The position numbers and the translations under genes are program-made. From Streptococcus sanguinis (GTDB lineage: Bacteria; Bacillota; Bacilli; Lactobacillales; Streptococcaceae), in NCBI RefSeq assembly GCF_026781265.1, contig NZ_JAKUVC010000002.1, positions 372,001-436,000 on the forward strand: a stretch of 64,000 bases of DNA, given 5' to 3'. Below are positions 53,212 through 62,115 of the stretch, in pieces (position 1 is the stretch's first letter; the number at the start of each line of letters is the position of its first letter). The notes beneath the pieces are model-generated. The model made no database searches. It had not been told where the DNA came from and saw only the letters and a list, made by a program, of their open reading frames with translations.

Positions 53212-53789
53212 CTGTCTTCCATCTCATATCTTCTACCATAAAGCCTTTTAGCTTCCTTGGTGTATTTCTTGATAAAATCCGTCTTGGAGTCGGTATAGGC
53301 ATCCCGGTTGTGCTCATACTGTTTCCACAAAGACAGTTTGAGTTGTTCATAGTCCTTGGCTACAGCAAGATGCTCCTGTAGATAGTCTCTAAAGTATAGC
53401 TCATCATGATCGCCTTCATAGCGCAAATGCAGATGGAAAACCCGCTCCGCAAAACCACTCGGTGTGTAGCCTTTATTAAATGACATCCGCCCTTGGCTTT
53501 CTGACATGAGCAGATAACCATTTTGCAGCAGCAAGTCTCTCATTACCGCCATATCTGCCGCTTTAGGAATTTCCAATAAGATATCCACTATAGGCTTGGC
53601 CCAAATGGTCTCTACCGATGTTGAGCCAATATGGCTAAGACGAACAATCTGATGTTCTTGAAAAAAACTTAAAAGATGAAGCCGTTCCTCCTCATACCAT
53701 TCTTTCCACTCATCCTGATGCTCTCTTAAAAAAATCGGAAAAAGCTGCCACAGCTCCTCCAGCGACATTTCCTCTAAAGATGGACTCAT
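53208..53789 (-). CDS. GrpB family protein (UPF0157, nucleotidyltransferase-like)
   Basis: 193-residue member of the GrpB/UPF0157 family, which has a minimal nucleotidyltransferase fold. Conserved blocks are RLSHIGSTSVETIWAKPIVDILLEI and ERVFHLHLRYEGDHDELYFRDYL. ATG 53789 has a strong AAGGAGGTG; an upstream in-frame start at 53816 lacks one. Function is unknown (some relatives may act on CoA precursors or RNA). First gene of a minus-strand group including the broken methyltransferase, peptidase E and a hydrolase. Confidence 0.85.
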   Translation of the reverse strand: MSPSLEEMSLEELWQLFPIFLREHQDEWKEWYEEERLHLLSFFQEHQIVRLSHIGSTSVETIWAKPIVDILLEIPKAADMAVMRDLLLQNGYLLMSESQGRMSFNKGYTPSGFAERVFHLHLRYEGDHDELYFRDYLQEHLAVAKDYEQLKLSLWKQYEHNRDAYTDSKTDFIKKYTKEAKRLYGRRYEMEDR

Positions 53790-53811
53790 AAACACCTCCT
53801 TAGGTAATTTA

Positions 53812-53825
53812 TACAAGCGTTTTCT
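53812..53825. promoter_or_regulatory. Possible cre site in the grpB leader
   Basis: TACAAGCGTTTTCT matches the cre consensus TGNAARCGNWWWCA in all but positions 2 and 14. It lies downstream of the predicted -10. Confidence 0.35.
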
Positions 53826-53834
53826 CTAGTTATG

Positions 53835-53863
53835 ATTATAGGAAAAATACGCATCCTAGTCAA
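53835..53863 (-). promoter_or_regulatory. Predicted promoter of the grpB group
   Basis: Minus strand TTGACT (53858-53863), 17-base spacer, TATAAT (53835-53840): near consensus. Confidence 0.65.
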
Positions 53864-53918
53864 ACCTCGCACTTATTGAACAGATATTTATTTTTGTAAT
53901 ATTTTTGAAAAGTTTCAG

Positions 53919-53947
53919 TTGTCAAACAATCTATTTTTTAGTAGAAT
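53919..53947 (+). promoter_or_regulatory. Predicted promoter of the nuclease gene
   Basis: TTGTCA (53919-53924), 17-base spacer, TAGAAT (53942-53947). Confidence 0.6.
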
Positions 53948-53982
53948 GATGTCGGAGATATATTATTTAAAAGGAGTTCTTT

Positions 53983-54744
53983 ATGAAAAAGTTTAGGTTT
54001 GGCACTTGGCTTGTCCTGTCAGCCGGCTCTTTGTTGTTACTTTCACAGGCTCTTCCTGCAGAAAATGTCGCTGCGAATCAGAAGAACCAGATTAAGGTCC
54101 AGCTGCTTAACCATAGCGATGAAACAGCTATTGGCACTCTGGAGTTGAATGGAGAGTATCAGCTAAAGCTTGGGAAAAAGGACAAGTACGGTCGGGCTAC
54201 TGCTGCTCATGTTCAAATGCAGGAGCAACACAAAGCTAAAAAGAAAAAGGAGACCAAGGTCACATACAATCCCATCGGTTGGCACAATTACAAATTTTAC
54301 TATGGAAATGGAGATGATCGGGCTTGGCTCATGAATCGCGCTCACCTGATTGGCTTCACTTTCAGCGGCCTCAATAACGAGGGAAAAAATCTCGTTCCAA
54401 TGACCGCTTGGCTCAACTCTGGCAGTTTCCAAGGACTGGACGACAATAACCCAGATAGCATGATCTATTATGAACATCGCTTGGAGCGTTGGTTAGAGGA
54501 AAATCCTGATTATTGGCTAGATTACAAGGTTACTCCGATTTATACGGACAATGAGCTTCTTCCTCGAAAGATTGAGCTCCAGTATGTCGGGCTTGACGCA
54601 GAAGGCAATGTTATCAACATCCAGCTAGGGGGCAAGGAAACAATAGATGAAGACGGAATGTCTCATGTCCTCTTGGACAATGTCTCTCCAAATGCAGAGA
54701 TTGACTACCAAACAGGCACTGCTGTCAATACCATGATTGAGTAG
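53983..54744 (+). CDS. Secreted DNA/RNA non-specific endonuclease (streptodornase-like)
   Basis: 253 residues with a signal peptide (about 1-32, ending ENVAANQ). The nuclease core is of the beta-beta-alpha metal type. The catalytic segment reads WLMNRAHLIGFTFSG, with His as general base. The Asn-Arg-x-His form differs from the DRGH of pneumococcal EndA and resembles Spd1/streptodornase nucleases. The metal-binding Asn lies in NEGKNLVPMTAWLNSGSF. It presumably degrades extracellular DNA, for nutrients or escape from neutrophil traps. ATG 53983 follows AAGGAG. Confidence 0.88.
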   Translation: MKKFRFGTWLVLSAGSLLLLSQALPAENVAANQKNQIKVQLLNHSDETAIGTLELNGEYQLKLGKKDKYGRATAAHVQMQEQHKAKKKKETKVTYNPIGWHNYKFYYGNGDDRAWLMNRAHLIGFTFSGLNNEGKNLVPMTAWLNSGSFQGLDDNNPDSMIYYEHRLERWLEENPDYWLDYKVTPIYTDNELLPRKIELQYVGLDAEGNVINIQLGGKETIDEDGMSHVLLDNVSPNAEIDYQTGTAVNTMIE

Positions 54745-54762
54745 AGTTATAGATAAGAACAC

Positions 54763-54800
54763 AAAAACAGACCATCCTTGCTTTGATGATCTGTTTTTTT
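54763..54800. terminator. Terminator between the nuclease and satE-like genes
   Basis: AAAAACAGACCATC (54763-54776) pairs with GATGATCTGTTTTT (54785-54798), one mismatch; A- and T-rich flanks serve both convergent genes. Confidence 0.75.
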
Positions 54801-54808
54801 ATTTATTT

Positions 54809-55546
54809 TTACCAATACAGACAACCGTAAACCAGCAAGACTGCAATCATACTGAAAAGCGAGCCAATCAGGTAGTATTCAGCAAAGGACTGGCTTTCTG
54901 AAATCTTATTATAGCGGGCGATAGATTTAGCTGTAAAAACTAACCCAATTGCAGTAAACTGCCCAAAAATAAGGGAAAGTCCCATAATCAAGCGCTCCAA
55001 AATCCCAATCATGGCACCAGCCCCCGCAATCGTCTCTCCACTGTCTTCTCCCGCCTGATACTTGCTGAAGAAGAGTTTAAAGAGGATATTAACCGGCTTA
55101 CCAGTAAGGGCGAAGAAAAAGAGAGCCTGCAGCATGAGGTAGCGCTCAGATAGCCAATTAGGAGCTGGAATTTGCTGCTGCCCTAAGAGAAAATAAAGAG
55201 CAAAAATGCTAATCAGATGCAAGATCTGATCCAGTAAAAAGGCTGACTTTTGAGCATAATAGCGGATAATCGATGAATTCAACCTATTCTTCAAGAAGTC
55301 AATAAGCGCATGACTGAGCCAGACCAAGGCGAAATATAGCAGATAATTAGGTAATATGAGCCCCAAGAGCAACAGGGGCAAGAGAACAATTCCCAAGTGG
55401 AGAATTAAGAAATTCATCCGACGGCTTTTTAGGTCGGCCATTTTCTGACTTTGAAGCTGAAAATCAGCTAGTACATGAGCCAGCAAAGTCAGTACAAGAA
55501 TCGGATTCTGCATAAAAAATTCTGAAAATCCCATAAAATTTGTCAT
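54809..55546 (-). CDS. DUF3307 membrane protein, SatE-like
   Basis: 245 residues with about six hydrophobic segments. The DUF3307 core is HVLADFQLQSQKMADLKSR followed by LHLGIVL and LSHALIDFLKNRL, with metal-site-like His and Asp residues. It overlaps the satD-type gene by four bases (ATGA). In S. mutans a SatD-SatE pair belongs to the secretion and acid tolerance operon beside ffh; here the pair stands alone. Equivalence to SatE is inferred from order. Confidence 0.75.
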   Translation of the reverse strand: MTNFMGFSEFFMQNPILVLTLLAHVLADFQLQSQKMADLKSRRMNFLILHLGIVLLPLLLLGLILPNYLLYFALVWLSHALIDFLKNRLNSSIIRYYAQKSAFLLDQILHLISIFALYFLLGQQQIPAPNWLSERYLMLQALFFFALTGKPVNILFKLFFSKYQAGEDSGETIAGAGAMIGILERLIMGLSLIFGQFTAIGLVFTAKSIARYNKISESQSFAEYYLIGSLFSMIAVLLVYGCLYW

Positions 55547-56208
55547 TCTTCAGCCTCCTTTGCTGCCTGTAGAATCATTCTCATAGCTAAACGGCGATTT
55601 CTCAGATAGATCTTCAGACCAGACGACTTGAGCCGCTTACTAAGCGCACTGGGACTAATCTGTAACAGCTCTGCTATTTCTCCATGAGAAAAATTCTCGT
55701 CATAGATATATTCCATAAGCATCCGCTCCAGAACCTCTCTCTGACTGGTGTTCCACTTGCTCTGGATAAATGAAGTAGCTGCCAGCACCGTATTGACCGC
55801 CTGACTGAGCTCTTCATCTCCTAAGGATACAGCTATACGGCTGCTGCCGTAGTCGTTCTTCTCATGAATAGCCTCAATAGCTGCGCGCGCCCTCCAGTAG
55901 GCCGGACCGTCGGCACCAATACTCTGCTCCCGATTGATATCCGTCACAATCTCCCCCAGTCCAAGCCCGAAGCGAATTGGGTGAGGAAAGCCCAAGGCAA
56001 TCTGATCAAGGAGCTGCATAATCTCCGAATTAGGTCGCAGCAAAGCCTGAAACTCATCTCCAGTCGTTACCGTGAAAGGCGACACCAGATAATCCCGATA
56101 ATCCTGATTTAGCACTTCCATCATGTCCTGCAGGTCCTTCTGGGCCTGCTTACGATTTTTCAGCTGTTTGGATTCTATTAAATCTCCAATAAGAGCAATA
56201 TAAATCAT
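55543..56208 (-). CDS. satD: SatD family protein with C-terminal helix-turn-helix
   Basis: 221 residues. The N-terminal part (YIALIGDLIESKQLKNR..., SPFTVTTGDEFQALL) is the SatD fold and resembles a nucleotide-cyclase-like sensor. The C-terminus has an HTH (FSHGEIAELLQISPSALSKRL, about residues 174-194). Similar two-part proteins regulate adjacent DUF3307 genes. ATG 56208 follows AAGGAGG. Two TCCATTRTAAAGGA sites lie upstream, one over the -10, and may be its own operators. Confidence 0.85.
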   Translation of the reverse strand: MIYIALIGDLIESKQLKNRKQAQKDLQDMMEVLNQDYRDYLVSPFTVTTGDEFQALLRPNSEIMQLLDQIALGFPHPIRFGLGLGEIVTDINREQSIGADGPAYWRARAAIEAIHEKNDYGSSRIAVSLGDEELSQAVNTVLAATSFIQSKWNTSQREVLERMLMEYIYDENFSHGEIAELLQISPSALSKRLKSSGLKIYLRNRRLAMRMILQAAKEAEE

Positions 56209-56225
56209 ACCAAACCTCCTTTAAG

Positions 56226-56239
56226 TCCATTATAAAGGA
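56226..56239. promoter_or_regulatory. satD operator-like site 1 (over the -10)
   Basis: TCCATTATAAAGGA, nearly palindromic (TCC/GGA arms, TTATAA core). It contains the minus-strand -10 TATAAT. A second copy lies 57 bases away. Confidence 0.5.
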
Positions 56240-56257
56240 AAATTTAAAAAATGTCTA
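56229..56257 (-). promoter_or_regulatory. Predicted satD promoter
   Basis: Minus strand TAGACA (56252-56257), 17-base spacer, TATAAT (56229-56234). Confidence 0.55.
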
Positions 56258-56282
56258 TTTAAACGGCAATTTTTTTAGAATA

Positions 56283-56296
56283 TCCATTGTAAAGGA
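56283..56296. promoter_or_regulatory. satD operator-like site 2
   Basis: TCCATTGTAAAGGA, 13 of 14 bases identical to the site at 56226-56239, located just after the TfoX-domain gene. Confidence 0.5.
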
Positions 56297-56300
56297 AAGA

Positions 56301-56618
56301 CTATTTTTTATTTTTAGGTGCTGGTAAGGCAGGATAGGCAGCTTCAATTAGATTACAGAGGAAGGCAGCATCTTCTACTTCTTTTATATGAAGCATTGGT
56401 TTTGTGCCTGGATAAGGGGACTCATAAATCGGATTTTCAAAAAAATCCAGAGCTGGCTGGACCGGTTTGAGCAACAAGCGATTGTCATAAATGCCGCCAA
56501 ATAAGCGACCTCGATAATAAAGCAAATACTCTCCCATCATTTTGCGAAAGCTAATTTCTTGGCCTAAGCCCTTCAGCTGCTTCAGAATAAAATCCAAATA
56601 TTCTTGACTAGATGCCAT
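56301..56618 (-). CDS. TfoX N-terminal domain protein
   Basis: 105 residues. The single TfoX/Sxy N-terminal domain is recognisable by SFRKMMGEYLLYYRGRLFGGIYDNRLLLKP. It has no C-terminal Sxy domain. Despite the name, such stand-alone proteins in Firmicutes have no demonstrated competence role. ATG at 56618 follows GGAGGTG. The stop lies 4 bases from the upstream satD operator copy. Confidence 0.85.
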   Translation of the reverse strand: MASSQEYLDFILKQLKGLGQEISFRKMMGEYLLYYRGRLFGGIYDNRLLLKPVQPALDFFENPIYESPYPGTKPMLHIKEVEDAAFLCNLIEAAYPALPAPKNKK

Positions 56619-56729
56619 CGAAACACCTCCATAAATTGTTACTTTATTATACCAAAAATGAATGAAGATTTCCTGACTAAGAGATCAACTCATCTCCTCC
56701 AATCCGTAGTCTGTCTATCGTCAAGTAAG

Positions 56730-56758
56730 TAAAAAAGCTAGACCTTACAAGTCTAACT
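56730..56758 (-). terminator. Terminator of the betaine/choline-type transporter operon
   Basis: Minus strand AGTTAGAC, seven-base loop, GTCTAGCT (one G-U), followed by six U. Confidence 0.65.
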
Positions 56759-56768
56759 CTTTTACTTA

Positions 56769-58289
56769 TTATTTTTTTAGAAGTCCTTCCTTGACCAGAT
56801 AATCACGCGCAACAGCTTCCGCTTTTTTGCCCTCAACGCCAACTTGATAATTCATCTGGCTCATCTGGCTTTCCGTAATTTTACCAGCCAACTTATTGAG
56901 AATACCTTCCAATTCAGGGTGTTTTTCGAGCAATTCAGCCTTCATGAGAGGGGCACCTTGATAAGGAGGGAAAAGGTGCTTATCGTCTTCTAAAACTTGT
57001 AAATCATAACGCGCAAGTTCTGCGTCAGTCGAATAGGCATCCGTGATTTGAATATCACCCGACTGAATAGCTTGGTAGCGAAGGGCTGGCTCCATGGTCG
57101 CTACATTAAGATTAAGGCCATATAGAGATTGCAAACCCTTGTTTCCATCTTCACGATCGTTAAACTCTAGGGTAAACCCTGCCTTGAGCTTGTCTTGAAC
57201 TGCCTTAAGGTCAGAGATGGTTTTAAGATTGTATTCTTTGGCAACACTCTTAGGCACTGCAATCGCATAGGTATTTTGATAAGCCATGTGATTGAGCAAG
57301 ACTAGATTGTCCTGTTTTTTGATTCCATCACGCGCTGCTTCAAAAACTTCTTCAGCATCTTTGCTGACCTTTGGAGCAGGCTGCAAGAGAGTTCCAGTAA
57401 TTGTACCTGTAAACTCAGGATAGATATCAATATCACCTTTTTTTAGAGCTTGATAAAGGAAGTCGGTCTTCCCAAAGTTTGGTTTGACTGTCACAGTCAT
57501 ATCCGTATTTTCCTCGATGAGGAGTTTATACATATTCATAAGAATCTCTGGCTCTGGACCCAATTTCCCAGCAATAACCAGATGTTCCTTCTCCTGCTTG
57601 GGAATTAGACTCGGTGTATAAGAAGCACCGAGGCCGAGGATTAAAATCGCAAAAGCTGTAAATACTGTCCGAAGCTTAGCCTTTTCCATCCATTTAAGGA
57701 GACTGTTGAAAAGAATAGCCAAAACTGCAGATGAAATTGCCCCAATCAAGATCAGACTGGCATTGCGACGATCAATTCCTAGAAGAATAAAAGAACCTAG
57801 TCCACCAGCTCCGACAAGAGCTGCTAGAGTTGCTGTTCCGATAATCATTACCGTTGCCGTCCGAACTCCTGATACGATGACTGGCATTGCTAGAGGCAGT
57901 TCAAACTTTTTGAGTCGCTCCCACTTGGTCATCCCAAAGGCGATTCCAGCTTCTTCTAAACTAGGATCAATCCCATTCAAAGCCGTGACAGTATTTTCTA
58001 AAATCGGGAAAATAGCGTAAATCACCAGAGCAGTCAGTGCCGGCAGTGTGCCAATCCCCATAAGAGGGATAAAGAGTCCCAACAAGGCCATTGAAGGAAT
58101 GGTTTGAAAGATTCCTGCAATTTGCAGCACCCAATTGGCTGCCTTTTTGTGACTATGAAGATAGATAGCGAGCGGAATGGTCAGGAAGATGGTCACTAGT
58201 AATGTCAGAAGAGATAGCTGGAGATGTTGCCCTAAGGCTGCCAACCATTCGCCAAAGCGCTCCTGAAAGGTAGAAAACAAATTAGCCAT
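56769..58289 (-). CDS. Fused permease-substrate-binding protein of an OpuB/OpuC-type osmolyte ABC transporter
   Basis: 506 residues. Residues 1-215 form the BPD_transp_1 permease ([32 protein letters not shown] contains the EAA-loop exit). Residues about 240-506 form an OpuAC-like extracellular binding domain ([61 protein letters not shown]) joined by a membrane segment. Ligands of relatives are choline, glycine betaine, carnitine or proline betaine. ATG at 58289 has GGAGGTG; the frame upstream to 58304 lacks one. It overlaps the ATPase gene by 8 bases. Confidence 0.87.
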   Translation of the reverse strand: MANLFSTFQERFGEWLAALGQHLQLSLLTLLVTIFLTIPLAIYLHSHKKAANWVLQIAGIFQTIPSMALLGLFIPLMGIGTLPALTALVIYAIFPILENTVTALNGIDPSLEEAGIAFGMTKWERLKKFELPLAMPVIVSGVRTATVMIIGTATLAALVGAGGLGSFILLGIDRRNASLILIGAISSAVLAILFNSLLKWMEKAKLRTVFTAFAILILGLGASYTPSLIPKQEKEHLVIAGKLGPEPEILMNMYKLLIEENTDMTVTVKPNFGKTDFLYQALKKGDIDIYPEFTGTITGTLLQPAPKVSKDAEEVFEAARDGIKKQDNLVLLNHMAYQNTYAIAVPKSVAKEYNLKTISDLKAVQDKLKAGFTLEFNDREDGNKGLQSLYGLNLNVATMEPALRYQAIQSGDIQITDAYSTDAELARYDLQVLEDDKHLFPPYQGAPLMKAELLEKHPELEGILNKLAGKITESQMSQMNYQVGVEGKKAEAVARDYLVKEGLLKK

Positions 58290-59010
58290 GTTGAACACCT
58301 CCAAATAAATCTGCTACGAAGCTGGTCGCAGGTGCAGATAGGATTTCCTCAGGTGTCGCCACTTGACGAATCTCCCCGTCCTGCAGAACAGCAATCCGAT
58401 TTCCCAATTTCAAAGCCTCATCCGTGTCATGGGTAACAAAGATTGTTGTCATCCCAAACTGGTCATGGATACTCTTGGTCAAGCTCTGCAATTGCTTACG
58501 CGAGATGGCATCAAGAGCAGAAAAAGGCTCGTCCATCAGCAGGATTTTGGGTTGAGCGATAATGGCACGGACAATGCCCACCCGCTGCTGCTCACCACCA
58601 GACAGCTCACTAGGCATACGCTGAGCATAGTCTTCAGCAGGCAAGCCTACTAGCTTCAGCAATTCATCGGTCTTCTGCTGAATCTCTGCCTTGCTCCATC
58701 CTTTCATCTCAGGAATGAGAGCAATATTTTCAGCCACCGTTAGATTTGGAAAGAGTGCAATCGCTTGTAAGACATAGCCTGTAGAAAGGCGCAGCTCACG
58801 CTCATCATAGTCTTTGATGCGCTTGCCATCCATATAGATGTTGCCATCTGTTGGCTCTAAAAGACGGTTGATCATCTTGAGCATGGTTGTCTTACCAGAC
58901 CCAGAAGGACCCACTAAAACCATAAATTCACCATCCTCAATCTGTAGGTTGACATCTCTCAAGACATCCTTTTCTGTATAGCGTAGCGCTACATTTTTAT
59001 ATTCAATCAT
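58282..59010 (-). CDS. Osmolyte ABC transporter ATP-binding protein without CBS domains (OpuB/OpuC-type)
   Basis: 242-residue ATPase. Walker [15 protein letters not shown], signature [11 protein letters not shown], Walker [15 protein letters not shown], and switch His in [10 protein letters not shown]. It ends right after the NBD, so it lacks the tandem CBS domains that sense ionic strength in OpuA/OpuC (about 400 residues). Transport may therefore not be gated by osmolarity. Cotranscribed with the fused permease-binding protein. Confidence 0.9.
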   Translation of the reverse strand: MIEYKNVALRYTEKDVLRDVNLQIEDGEFMVLVGPSGSGKTTMLKMINRLLEPTDGNIYMDGKRIKDYDERELRLSTGYVLQAIALFPNLTVAENIALIPEMKGWSKAEIQQKTDELLKLVGLPAEDYAQRMPSELSGGEQQRVGIVRAIIAQPKILLMDEPFSALDAISRKQLQSLTKSIHDQFGMTTIFVTHDTDEALKLGNRIAVLQDGEIRQVATPEEILSAPATSFVADLFGGVQHG

Positions 59011-59024
59011 TCTTTGTCCTCATT

Positions 59025-59129
59025 TTAAAACTTCCCTCGATTGGTCAAGTCTTCTACCTTAGACATGACTTCTTTATTGTCCCAATGCTCAACAATCAAT
59101 CCATTATCATCCAAAACGAACGGTTCCAT
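59025..59129 (-). pseudogene. Remnant of an NTF2/SnoaL-like gene in the transporter leader
   Basis: 34 codons read MEPFVLDDNGLIVEHWDNKE then VMSKVEDLTNRGKF and stop. The block DDNGLIVEHWD is typical of the C-terminal strand of SnoaL-like proteins (about 120-140 residues), so about the first two thirds are missing. No ribosome binding site precedes the ATG, which overlaps a -10 hexamer. The other bases of 59011-59252 hold a promoter and a terminator. Confidence 0.55.
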
Positions 59130-59156
59130 TGTAACATTTGTGATTTCAACTATCAA
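59128..59156 (-). promoter_or_regulatory. Predicted promoter of the osmolyte transporter operon
   Basis: Minus strand TTGATA (59151-59156), 17-base spacer, TACAAT (59128-59133) with a TG at the extended -10 position. Confidence 0.6.
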
Positions 59157-59202
59157 GAATTTTGTTCTATTTCGAAATAATTTTAAACTTAAAGTTCCAA
59201 AC

Positions 59203-59242
59203 TAAAAAGCCCAGTGTAAAGAGGCGACTACCACACTGAGCT
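59203..59242 (-). terminator. Terminator of the YrdC/Sua5-like gene
   Basis: Minus strand AGCTCAGTGT pairs with ACACTGGGCT (one T-G pair), followed by a U run; the stem is 11 bases past the stop codon. Confidence 0.65.
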
Positions 59243-59252
59243 TCTTTTTATC

Positions 59253-60032
59253 TTAGTAATATTCACCCTGACGGTAATCCCATGAGTTAAAGGTATCAGA
59301 CAGGTGCATCATGATTTTGTCGATATCCAAGCCTTTGCGGATGACCACTGGTGCTGGTGAGATGGACCGTTGGCCACCTTGTTCTGGAATCAGTTTTCCA
59401 TCTTTATCCACCATGGAAACCATAACGCCTTGCTCGTAGCGAGTTTCAATGGTCTTATCTGGCTGGATAGAGGCTACATAGTCATCTGCTTCAATGACTA
59501 GGTCAACAGCGTTTTCGATGCGCTCGCCAATTCCTTCGACCTTGCCGCGGTTTCCCTTACCGGATGGGTTAGCTGAGGAAGCATAGACCATCCTGCCTTC
59601 TTCCCAAAGCTTAGCTGCCAGCTGCTCGCCCGCCTTACCAAACTTAATAACAAAACAGCTAGTGCCACGAACATCTGTCATCAGCTCTTCCCGACCGTCG
59701 CCATAGGCTTTGAGCTTTTCAAAAGCTTCTGGCTTCCATGGTAGGATACAGCCCAAGAGGATGTCTTCATCCCAATGCTTTTGATAAAAAGCTTCAATTT
59801 CCGGATTCAGCTGAGCCAAAGCACGGAGCTCATCCATACTGCCACAGAGGACAACACCTGGTTTATTACGGTTACGAGCCTTAGCTTCGAACTTACGCTC
59901 CAAGCCAGCTTTATCGCTAGTCATGATGATGTAACCCACCTTGGTCGGGCAAACGATACAGCCGCCATCGCCTTTCAGGATGTCATAACCTTCTTGTGAA
60001 AGCTGTCCGTTCCATTGAATGTGTTTTGTCAT
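59253..60032 (-). CDS. YrdC/Sua5/YciO family protein
   Basis: 259 residues with the YrdC fold: CIVCPTKVGYIIMTSDK (nucleotide/threonine-binding segment), AKARNRNKPGVVL (KxR of the active site) and VYASSANPSGKGNRG (SxN loop). TsaC/Sua5 makes threonylcarbamoyl-AMP for tRNA t6A. The N-terminal block deviates from the canonical PTET, here PTKV, so this may be a YciO-type paralogue with another role. It has its own promoter (60065-60093) and terminator. Confidence 0.82.
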   Translation of the reverse strand: MTKHIQWNGQLSQEGYDILKGDGGCIVCPTKVGYIIMTSDKAGLERKFEAKARNRNKPGVVLCGSMDELRALAQLNPEIEAFYQKHWDEDILLGCILPWKPEAFEKLKAYGDGREELMTDVRGTSCFVIKFGKAGEQLAAKLWEEGRMVYASSANPSGKGNRGKVEGIGERIENAVDLVIEADDYVASIQPDKTIETRYEQGVMVSMVDKDGKLIPEQGGQRSISPAPVVIRKGLDIDKIMMHLSDTFNSWDYRQGEYY

Positions 60033-60064
60033 AAGTTTCTTCCTTTTCTATTAAATTAAGATTT

Positions 60065-60093
60065 ATTTTACCATATATTTTTATCGGAGACAA
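60065..60093 (-). promoter_or_regulatory. Predicted promoter of the YrdC/Sua5-like gene
   Basis: Minus strand TTGTCT (60088-60093), 17-base spacer, TAAAAT (60065-60070). Confidence 0.5.
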
Positions 60094-60131
60094 GGTTTTT
60101 TCAGAATTTTCTCAATATAGCAAAAATAAGG

Positions 60132-60722
60132 TTACTGCCAATAAGATGGGCGATTTTTTTCATATTCTGCAATCAAATCCTCGTACTGCAGCGTAATGCC
60201 GATGTCATCTAGACCGTTGAGGAGCTTGTGCTTCCATTCACCATCAATGTCAAAGGAGAATTCTCCCACCGGAGAAAAAATCTTCTGCTGCTCCAAATCC
60301 ACCGTCACTTCATCCGTTGGCTTCAGATTAGCCAAGGCTTGCCGCACTTCAAGAGGCTGGACGATAGGCAGCATACCGTTATTAAGCTCGTTATTGTAGT
60401 GAATATCCCCGAAAGATCCGGCAATAACTACCTTGAAGCCATAGTCAGCCAAGGCCCAGGCAGCGTGCTCCCGAGAGGAACCCGCTCCGAAATTGTCCCC
60501 TGTAATCAGAATAGTCGCCTTGCGGTACTCCGGTCTATTAAAGACGAAATCCGGATCTTCGGTGTACTGATTGTCCAGATAGCGCCATGCGTACATGAGG
60601 TACTTGCCAAAGCCTTTTTTATCAATCAACTTGAGAAACTGCTTGGGTAAAATTTGATCCGTATCAATATTATCGTTCATGAGGGGAACCGTTGTCCCCG
60701 TGTAGATTGTAAATTTTTCCAT
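60132..60722 (-). CDS. leuD: 3-isopropylmalate dehydratase small subunit
   Basis: 196-residue swivel-domain subunit that pairs with LeuC to isomerise 2-isopropylmalate to 3-isopropylmalate. Motifs [14 protein letters not shown] and [17 protein letters not shown] bind substrate. ATG at 60722 follows the leuC stop by nine bases. Last gene of the leucine operon. Confidence 0.97.
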   Translation of the reverse strand: MEKFTIYTGTTVPLMNDNIDTDQILPKQFLKLIDKKGFGKYLMYAWRYLDNQYTEDPDFVFNRPEYRKATILITGDNFGAGSSREHAAWALADYGFKVVIAGSFGDIHYNNELNNGMLPIVQPLEVRQALANLKPTDEVTVDLEQQKIFSPVGEFSFDIDGEWKHKLLNGLDDIGITLQYEDLIAEYEKNRPSYWQ

Positions 60723-60731
60723 AAAACTTCC

Positions 60732-62114
60732 TTACTGGACCTCCGGTAGCTGGCGGACATCTACGAAGTGCCCGGCAATAGCTGCCGCTGCGGCCATAGC
60801 TGGACTGCAAAGATGGGTCTTAGCGCCAAATCCCTGACGATCCTCAAAGTTCCGATTACTAGTAGAGGCACAGTGAACTCCGTCTGGTACCTTGTCTGGA
60901 TTCATCCCCAGACACATGGAACAGCCCGGATCGCGCCACTCAAAGCCTGCATCCATGAAAATTTTATCCAGTCCCATCTTTTCAGCAGCCCGCTTGACCG
61001 GACGAGAGCCTGGTACGACGATAGCTGTCAGATGGGGAGCGATATGCTTGCCAGCGACAAACTTAGCAGCCAGCTGCAAATCGCTGAGTCTGGCATTGGT
61101 ACAGGATCCGATAAAAATATAACCTAGGTCAATATCTTCTGCTTTCTTACCTGGTGAGAGATCCATGTAATTGTAAGCCCGCTCGTCGTTCATATCGCGA
61201 ATTTCTGGGAAAGAAGCGCCGAACTCTACTCCCATAGAAGGATTGGTTCCCCAAGTGACCATAGGTGCCAGCTCAGAGACATCAATCTCAATGACCTTAT
61301 CATAGACAGCATCAGGATCACTGACTAGAGTCATCCAATCAACTACTGCTGCCTCAAAATCCTTGGGAGCGCCCGGCCGCCCTTTAACGTAATCATAGGT
61401 CTTCTGGTCGGGATTCATAATGCCCATCTTGGAGCCAAACTCAATGGACATATTGCAGATGGTCATGCGCTCTTCCATAGTAAGATGGTCAATTGCATCA
61501 CCAGCATACTCGACCACATGACCGACACCTGCAGCCACACCATATCGGGCAATCAGAGCGAGGATAAAGTCCTTGGCATAGACACCCTTAGGTGGCACTC
61601 CAGTAAATTTGACCAACATTTTCTTTGGTTTGACCTGCCAAATGGTCTGCGTGGCAAAGACGTGCTCAACTTCCGAAGTACCGATTCCAAAAGCAATAGC
61701 TCCAAAGGCTCCGTGAGTGGCCGTGTGACTGTCACCGCAGACGATAAATTTTCCTGGCTGAGTCTTGCCCGTTTCGGGTCCAACCATATGAACAATTCCC
61801 TGCAGTTCCGATCCGTGAGCCGCGTGTTCGATGTCAAAATCCTTGACATTCTCAGAGAGTTTATCAATCTGAGCCTTGGAAATCACATCCCGAATATCAT
61901 AGATATTGACCGTAGGAACATTATGATCAAAGGTTCCAAAGGTCAAATCCGGCCGTCTAACTTTGCGCCCTGCATCTCGAAGACCTTGAAAAGCCTGAGG
62001 GCTGGTTACTTCATGAATATAATGCTGATCCACATACATAAGCTGGGGCTGGCCTTCTTGGCCTGTTATCAGATGCCTATCCCACAGCTTATCAAAAATC
62101 GATTTTCCAGCCAT
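60732..62114 (-). CDS. leuC: 3-isopropylmalate dehydratase large subunit
   Basis: 460-residue aconitase-family [4Fe-4S] enzyme. Cluster cysteines are in [12 protein letters not shown] and [32 protein letters not shown] is the family signature. ATG at 62114 ([12 protein letters not shown]) with GGAGA upstream is preferred to the 14-codon longer frame from 62156, which lies inside the DUF1294 gene. It overlaps nothing but starts 1 base after the DUF1294 stop. Confidence 0.97.
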   Translation of the reverse strand: MAGKSIFDKLWDRHLITGQEGQPQLMYVDQHYIHEVTSPQAFQGLRDAGRKVRRPDLTFGTFDHNVPTVNIYDIRDVISKAQIDKLSENVKDFDIEHAAHGSELQGIVHMVGPETGKTQPGKFIVCGDSHTATHGAFGAIAFGIGTSEVEHVFATQTIWQVKPKKMLVKFTGVPPKGVYAKDFILALIARYGVAAGVGHVVEYAGDAIDHLTMEERMTICNMSIEFGSKMGIMNPDQKTYDYVKGRPGAPKDFEAAVVDWMTLVSDPDAVYDKVIEIDVSELAPMVTWGTNPSMGVEFGASFPEIRDMNDERAYNYMDLSPGKKAEDIDLGYIFIGSCTNARLSDLQLAAKFVAGKHIAPHLTAIVVPGSRPVKRAAEKMGLDKIFMDAGFEWRDPGCSMCLGMNPDKVPDGVHCASTSNRNFEDRQGFGAKTHLCSPAMAAAAAIAGHFVDVRQLPEVQ

Positions 62115-62115
62115 A

